Assembly: GCA_013214425.1 (NCBI GenBank)
Contig: JABSPN010000130.1
Span: 1 to 7,963 of the forward strand
Length of the DNA stretch: 7,963 bases
Direction of reading: 5' to 3'
Source of the DNA: Flavobacteriaceae bacterium
GTDB taxonomy: Bacteria > Bacteroidota > Bacteroidia > Flavobacteriales > Flavobacteriaceae
Positions within the stretch are counted from its first letter, which is position 1, and each line of letters starts with the position of its first letter. A model generated the notes under the pieces. It worked only from the letters and a program-made list of their open reading frames with translations. It had not been told where the DNA came from and made no database searches. The position numbers were made by a program, and so were the translations under genes. This document shows, piece by piece, positions 5,729 through 7,963 of this stretch.

Positions 5729-6700
5729 ATGTTCCCATTAAGAAGAAACAGACGATTAAGAACCAATAAGGCCATAAGATCATTGGTAAGAGAGAACAGT
5801 ATTACACCTAATGATTTTTTAGTGCCCTTATTTGTTGTTGAGGGTAAAGGAGTAAAAGAAGAAATTCCTTCTATGCCTAATTATTATCGTTTTAGCCTTG
5901 ATTTATTAGAACAAGAGATCAAAAACCTATGGCAAATGGGATTAAAGTCTGTGCTGTTATTTGTAAAAGTTCCTGATAACCTAAAAGACAATAAAGGAAC
6001 CGAAGCCTTAAATCCAAATGGATTGATGCAACGTGCAATAAAGACTGTCAAGAATGTTTGTCCAGAGATGTTAGTAATGACAGATGTGGCTTTAGATCCA
6101 TATTCTTCTTACGGACATGACGGAATTGTCGAAGACGGAATCATTGTCAACGATCCTACCGTTGGAGTATTATGTAACATGAGTCTATCACATGCAGAAG
6201 CTGGTGCCGATTTTGTCGCGCCAAGTGATATGATGGACGGACGCATTTTAAACATTAGAGAAGCGCTTGAAGATGACGGATTCACAGATGTTGGTATCAT
6301 GAGTTACTCCGCTAAATATGCTTCCGCATTTTATGGCCCATTTAGAGATGCCTTAGATTCAGCCCCTGGATTTGGCGATAAGAAAACCTATCAAATGGAT
6401 TCTGCTAATCGTTTTGAAGCCTTACGTGAAACCGAAATGGATATCGATGAAGGGGCAGATATTGTAATGGTAAAACCTGGTATCCCTTATTTAGATATTG
6501 TTAGAGAAATTAAAAACGAGTTTGATGTGCCAGTAGCCGTTTATCAAGTAAGCGGGGAATATGCAATGCTAAAAGCAGCTAGTGAAAAAGGATGGTTAGA
6601 TCACGATCAGGTCATGATAGAATCGATAATGTCTTTTAAAAGAGCTGGAGCCGATATCATCGCTTCTTATTTCGCTAAGGATATTGTGAAATTACTCTAA
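5729..6700 (+). CDS. hemB: delta-aminolevulinic acid dehydratase (porphobilinogen synthase) HemB, Asp-type metal site
   Basis: HemB condenses two 5-aminolevulinates to porphobilinogen through two Schiff-base lysines. Both are present: Lys196 in YSAKYAS and Lys249 in MVKPGIPY, in a full-length 323-residue TIM-barrel protein. The N-terminal arm begins RRNRRLRTNKAIRSLVREN. The metal loop at 118-132 reads TDVALDPYSSYGHDG: Asp119, Asp123 and Asp131 replace the three zinc cysteines of E. coli or human enzymes. This is the plant- and Pseudomonas-like arrangement, known for Mg-dependent or Mg-stimulated enzymes. The GPFRDALDSAPGFGDKKTYQMD active-site flap region is also standard. The gene follows hemF by 67 bases, so it may be partly read from the same transcript and may have its own promoter in that gap. 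It ends 2 bases from the stop of the convergent gene. Confidence 0.98.
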   Translation: MFPLRRNRRLRTNKAIRSLVRENSITPNDFLVPLFVVEGKGVKEEIPSMPNYYRFSLDLLEQEIKNLWQMGLKSVLLFVKVPDNLKDNKGTEALNPNGLMQRAIKTVKNVCPEMLVMTDVALDPYSSYGHDGIVEDGIIVNDPTVGVLCNMSLSHAEAGADFVAPSDMMDGRILNIREALEDDGFTDVGIMSYSAKYASAFYGPFRDALDSAPGFGDKKTYQMDSANRFEALRETEMDIDEGADIVMVKPGIPYLDIVREIKNEFDVPVAVYQVSGEYAMLKAASEKGWLDHDQVMIESIMSFKRAGADIIASYFAKDIVKLL

Positions 6701-6728
6701 GATTACATTCTTGTAATCGTAATTTTTG
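6701..6728 (+). terminator. candidate terminator after hemB
   Basis: A perfect 7-base stem GATTACA (6701-6707) / TGTAATC (6712-6718) with a 4-base loop starts right after the hemB stop. It is followed by GTAATTTTTG containing a T run. The stem is AT-rich and thus weak. It overlaps the last codons of the convergent lipoprotein gene. Its position between convergent genes fits an operon-end terminator. Confidence 0.5.
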
Positions 6729-7389
6729 CTACGGAAGGATTTACAATAGTCCCATTTCCTAATGGTGGTTGTGTAATCGATTTAATAGAGTCTTGTGGTA
6801 CCGTATTAATATCAGGATCTAAGAACGTAGCTCCAGAATCTGTTCCAGAATCATAGCTGTCTAAAAAGATTTCCGTTTCTTCAATCCACTGATTGTTATT
6901 GTCGATCAAATTCAAATCCTGAATTCCAGTAAACCAATCTGGGCTTGGAGCAATCATCGACACACAACTCAATAAAGAAAATTCTGGAGTAGCCTCAATA
7001 ACTACAGTATCTGTTCCTTCACTTGTAATATCAACACCTACTTGGAATTCATGAGCTCTACTATTGCTTACATGAGCAGCAAAATCAGATTCTAAAATCG
7101 TAGTAGCTCCCGTTTCAGCCATTTCTTCAATGCCTATTGAAGCTAAAGAATCGATTTCAAATAATACTGACGTGTTGTTATGAGTCGTTACAAAAATCTT
7201 TGAAAAATGCGCATTCACCGGATAATCCGTAGGATGAGTTGTTCCATTCCACATACCCGTGAACGTCACTTGATATTGGACTAAAGGCTCTAATGAAGTT
7301 TCATTATTTAAAGGCACATCACCATCAACCTCACAAGAAAATGCTGTGATTAGAATAATGGCTAGTAAAGAAACAACTCTTAAACTCAT
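6703..7389 (-). CDS. Spondin_N-domain lipoprotein
   Basis: This 228-residue predicted lipoprotein has a hydrophobic signal (VVSLLAIILITAF) ending in the lipobox AFSC with lipidated Cys19. The mature start CEVDGD is acidic just after the Cys, which could favour surface export in Bacteroidota (inference). The mature part matches the spondin N-terminal domain (a C2-like beta fold). It has YQVTFTGMWNGTTHPTDYP near 39-57, with HFSKIF just after. It then has the hallmark SMIAPSPDWFTGIQDLNL, with a tryptophan block NNQWIEETEIFLDSYDSGTDSGATF. In such domains the acidic residues near DSYDSGTD can bind metal. Bacterial members are secreted or surface proteins of unknown job. The gene converges on hemB with stops 2 bases apart and is not part of the heme operon. 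The start is the ATG whose last base is 7387, giving a well-placed signal. Confidence 0.85.
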   Translation of the reverse strand: MSLRVVSLLAIILITAFSCEVDGDVPLNNETSLEPLVQYQVTFTGMWNGTTHPTDYPVNAHFSKIFVTTHNNTSVLFEIDSLASIGIEEMAETGATTILESDFAAHVSNSRAHEFQVGVDITSEGTDTVVIEATPEFSLLSCVSMIAPSPDWFTGIQDLNLIDNNNQWIEETEIFLDSYDSGTDSGATFLDPDINTVPQDSIKSITQPPLGNGTIVNPSVAKITITRM

Positions 7390-7403
7390 AACTCAATTTT
7401 TTA

Positions 7404-7411
7404 CAAATGTA
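7404..7411 (-). promoter_or_regulatory. candidate Bacteroidota -7 promoter element for the Spondin_N gene
   Basis: On the minus strand the sequence reads TACATTTG, an exact match to the Bacteroidota -7 consensus TAnnTTTG, ending 15 bases before the ATG. No TTTG -33 box was found at the usual 17-23 base spacing, and the nearest upstream TTTG is about 36 bases away. This is therefore half of a promoter and rated modestly. Confidence 0.4.
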
Positions 7412-7454
7412 ATTAAATAATTAATTGTAGTTTTAGGATTAAAATGTCAAAACA

Positions 7455-7955
7455 ATGAAAAAGCTTATTTGTTTCGCACTATTCCTAATATTTTCTTCCT
7501 CAAATGCTCAAGAAAACGTAAAAGTAGCCTGGCTAGAAAAATGGGAAAACTCTAAAAAATATCTTGTTGAAATGGCAGAAGCCATGCCAGAAGAGCATTT
7601 TAGTTATAAACCCACCGAAAGACAAAAGACATTTTTAGAGCAATTAGCTCATATTAAAGGGAATATGGATTGGTTGAGTAATACTTATTTCAATGGTCCA
7701 GAAATGGAAAAATCCAAGGCGAGTAATAAAGTAGAGATTATTTCAGAATTAAAAGCTTCATTTAATAATGCGTATGAAGTCATCGCTAAATTTAACGCTA
7801 GTAAATTTGATGAAAAAGTAGACTTTTTTACCGGCGAAAAATCCAAAATTCAAATTTTAAACCTATTACAAGATCATGTTACCCATCATAGAGGACAGAT
7901 TATTGTATATCTGAACCTAAAAGGAGTAGAACCTCCAAGATTTGTGGGATGGTAA
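7455..7955 (+). CDS. secreted DinB-family (DinB/YfiT-like four-helix bundle) protein
   Basis: This 166-residue protein has a cleavable signal peptide (MKKLICFALFLIFSSSNAQ, cut probably after NAQ), so the mature protein acts outside the cytoplasm. The rest is helical with the DinB/YfiT metal-site pattern: His66 in EQLAHIKGN, and His141 and His145 in QDHVTHHRGQ, giving the three-histidine set used to bind a divalent metal. The ending with GVEPPRFVGW is typical of exported DinB-like proteins of Bacteroidota. Despite the name, such proteins are unlikely to act in DNA repair. Some cytoplasmic relatives are thiol transferases, but no activity can be assigned here. It is transcribed divergently from the Spondin_N gene across a 65-base gap. 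The ATG at 7455 gives a complete signal peptide, and the gene ends 8 bases before the window edge. Confidence 0.88.
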   Translation: MKKLICFALFLIFSSSNAQENVKVAWLEKWENSKKYLVEMAEAMPEEHFSYKPTERQKTFLEQLAHIKGNMDWLSNTYFNGPEMEKSKASNKVEIISELKASFNNAYEVIAKFNASKFDEKVDFFTGEKSKIQILNLLQDHVTHHRGQIIVYLNLKGVEPPRFVGW

Positions 7956-7963
7956 TGGGATTT

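Noticed and set aside
6109..6300. Minus-strand reading frame opposite hemB
   Set aside because: It lies inside conserved hemB sequence and its Ser/Pro-rich product looks like a shadow translation.
7428..7435. TAGTTTTA as a -7 promoter element for the DinB-family gene
   Set aside because: The last base differs from TAnnTTTG and no -33 TTTG lies at the right distance; in such AT-rich sequence this match is expected by chance.

Overview
The window is AT-rich and carries a compact tetrapyrrole (heme) biosynthesis operon of the type found in Bacteroidota, most likely a marine Flavobacteriaceae member. This assignment rests on the gene order hemA-hemC-hemD-hemE-(EI24-family membrane protein)-hemF-hemB, the style of the proteins, a Spondin_N lipoprotein, and a Bacteroidota-type -7 promoter element (TAnnTTTG). 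No genus is assigned.

Layout. Bases 1-1008 are the 3' part of hemA (glutamyl-tRNA reductase; its N-terminus lies before the window). Bases 1001-1892 are hemC (porphobilinogen deaminase), broken by an apparent 23-base deletion. Bases 1939-2973 are one reading frame that joins an N-terminal DUF559 (endonuclease-like) domain to a complete hemD (uroporphyrinogen-III synthase). Then come hemE (2966-3994), an EI24/CysZ-like integral membrane protein (4010-4759), hemF (4756-5661) and hemB (5729-6700). A convergent Spondin_N lipoprotein gene (6703-7389, minus strand) follows. A secreted DinB-fold protein (7455-7955, plus strand) is divergent from it.

How the genes work together. HemA makes glutamate-1-semialdehyde from glutamyl-tRNA; the aminomutase HemL is not in the window. 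HemB makes porphobilinogen, HemC hydroxymethylbilane, HemD uroporphyrinogen III, HemE coproporphyrinogen III, and HemF (oxygen-dependent) protoporphyrinogen IX. Gene ends overlap by 8, 8 and 4 bases at hemA/hemC, hemD/hemE and EI24/hemF, so translation is probably coupled. HemB has the Asp-type metal site (Mg-dependent class) and HemF is the aerobic enzyme, which suits an aerobic flavobacterium.

Most unusual points. (1) hemC lacks the segment that carries its catalytic Asp and neighbouring Lys. The missing piece is exact and lies at a CC microhomology, so this is either a real pseudogenising deletion or an assembly artefact. (2) A roughly 414-base DUF559 cassette appears to have been inserted between hemC and the native hemD start. 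It is edged by related hairpin repeats and is in frame with hemD, giving a DUF559-HemD fusion. Its putative nuclease Glu is Lys. I saw no CRISPR array, tRNA, rRNA, IS transposase or phage gene.
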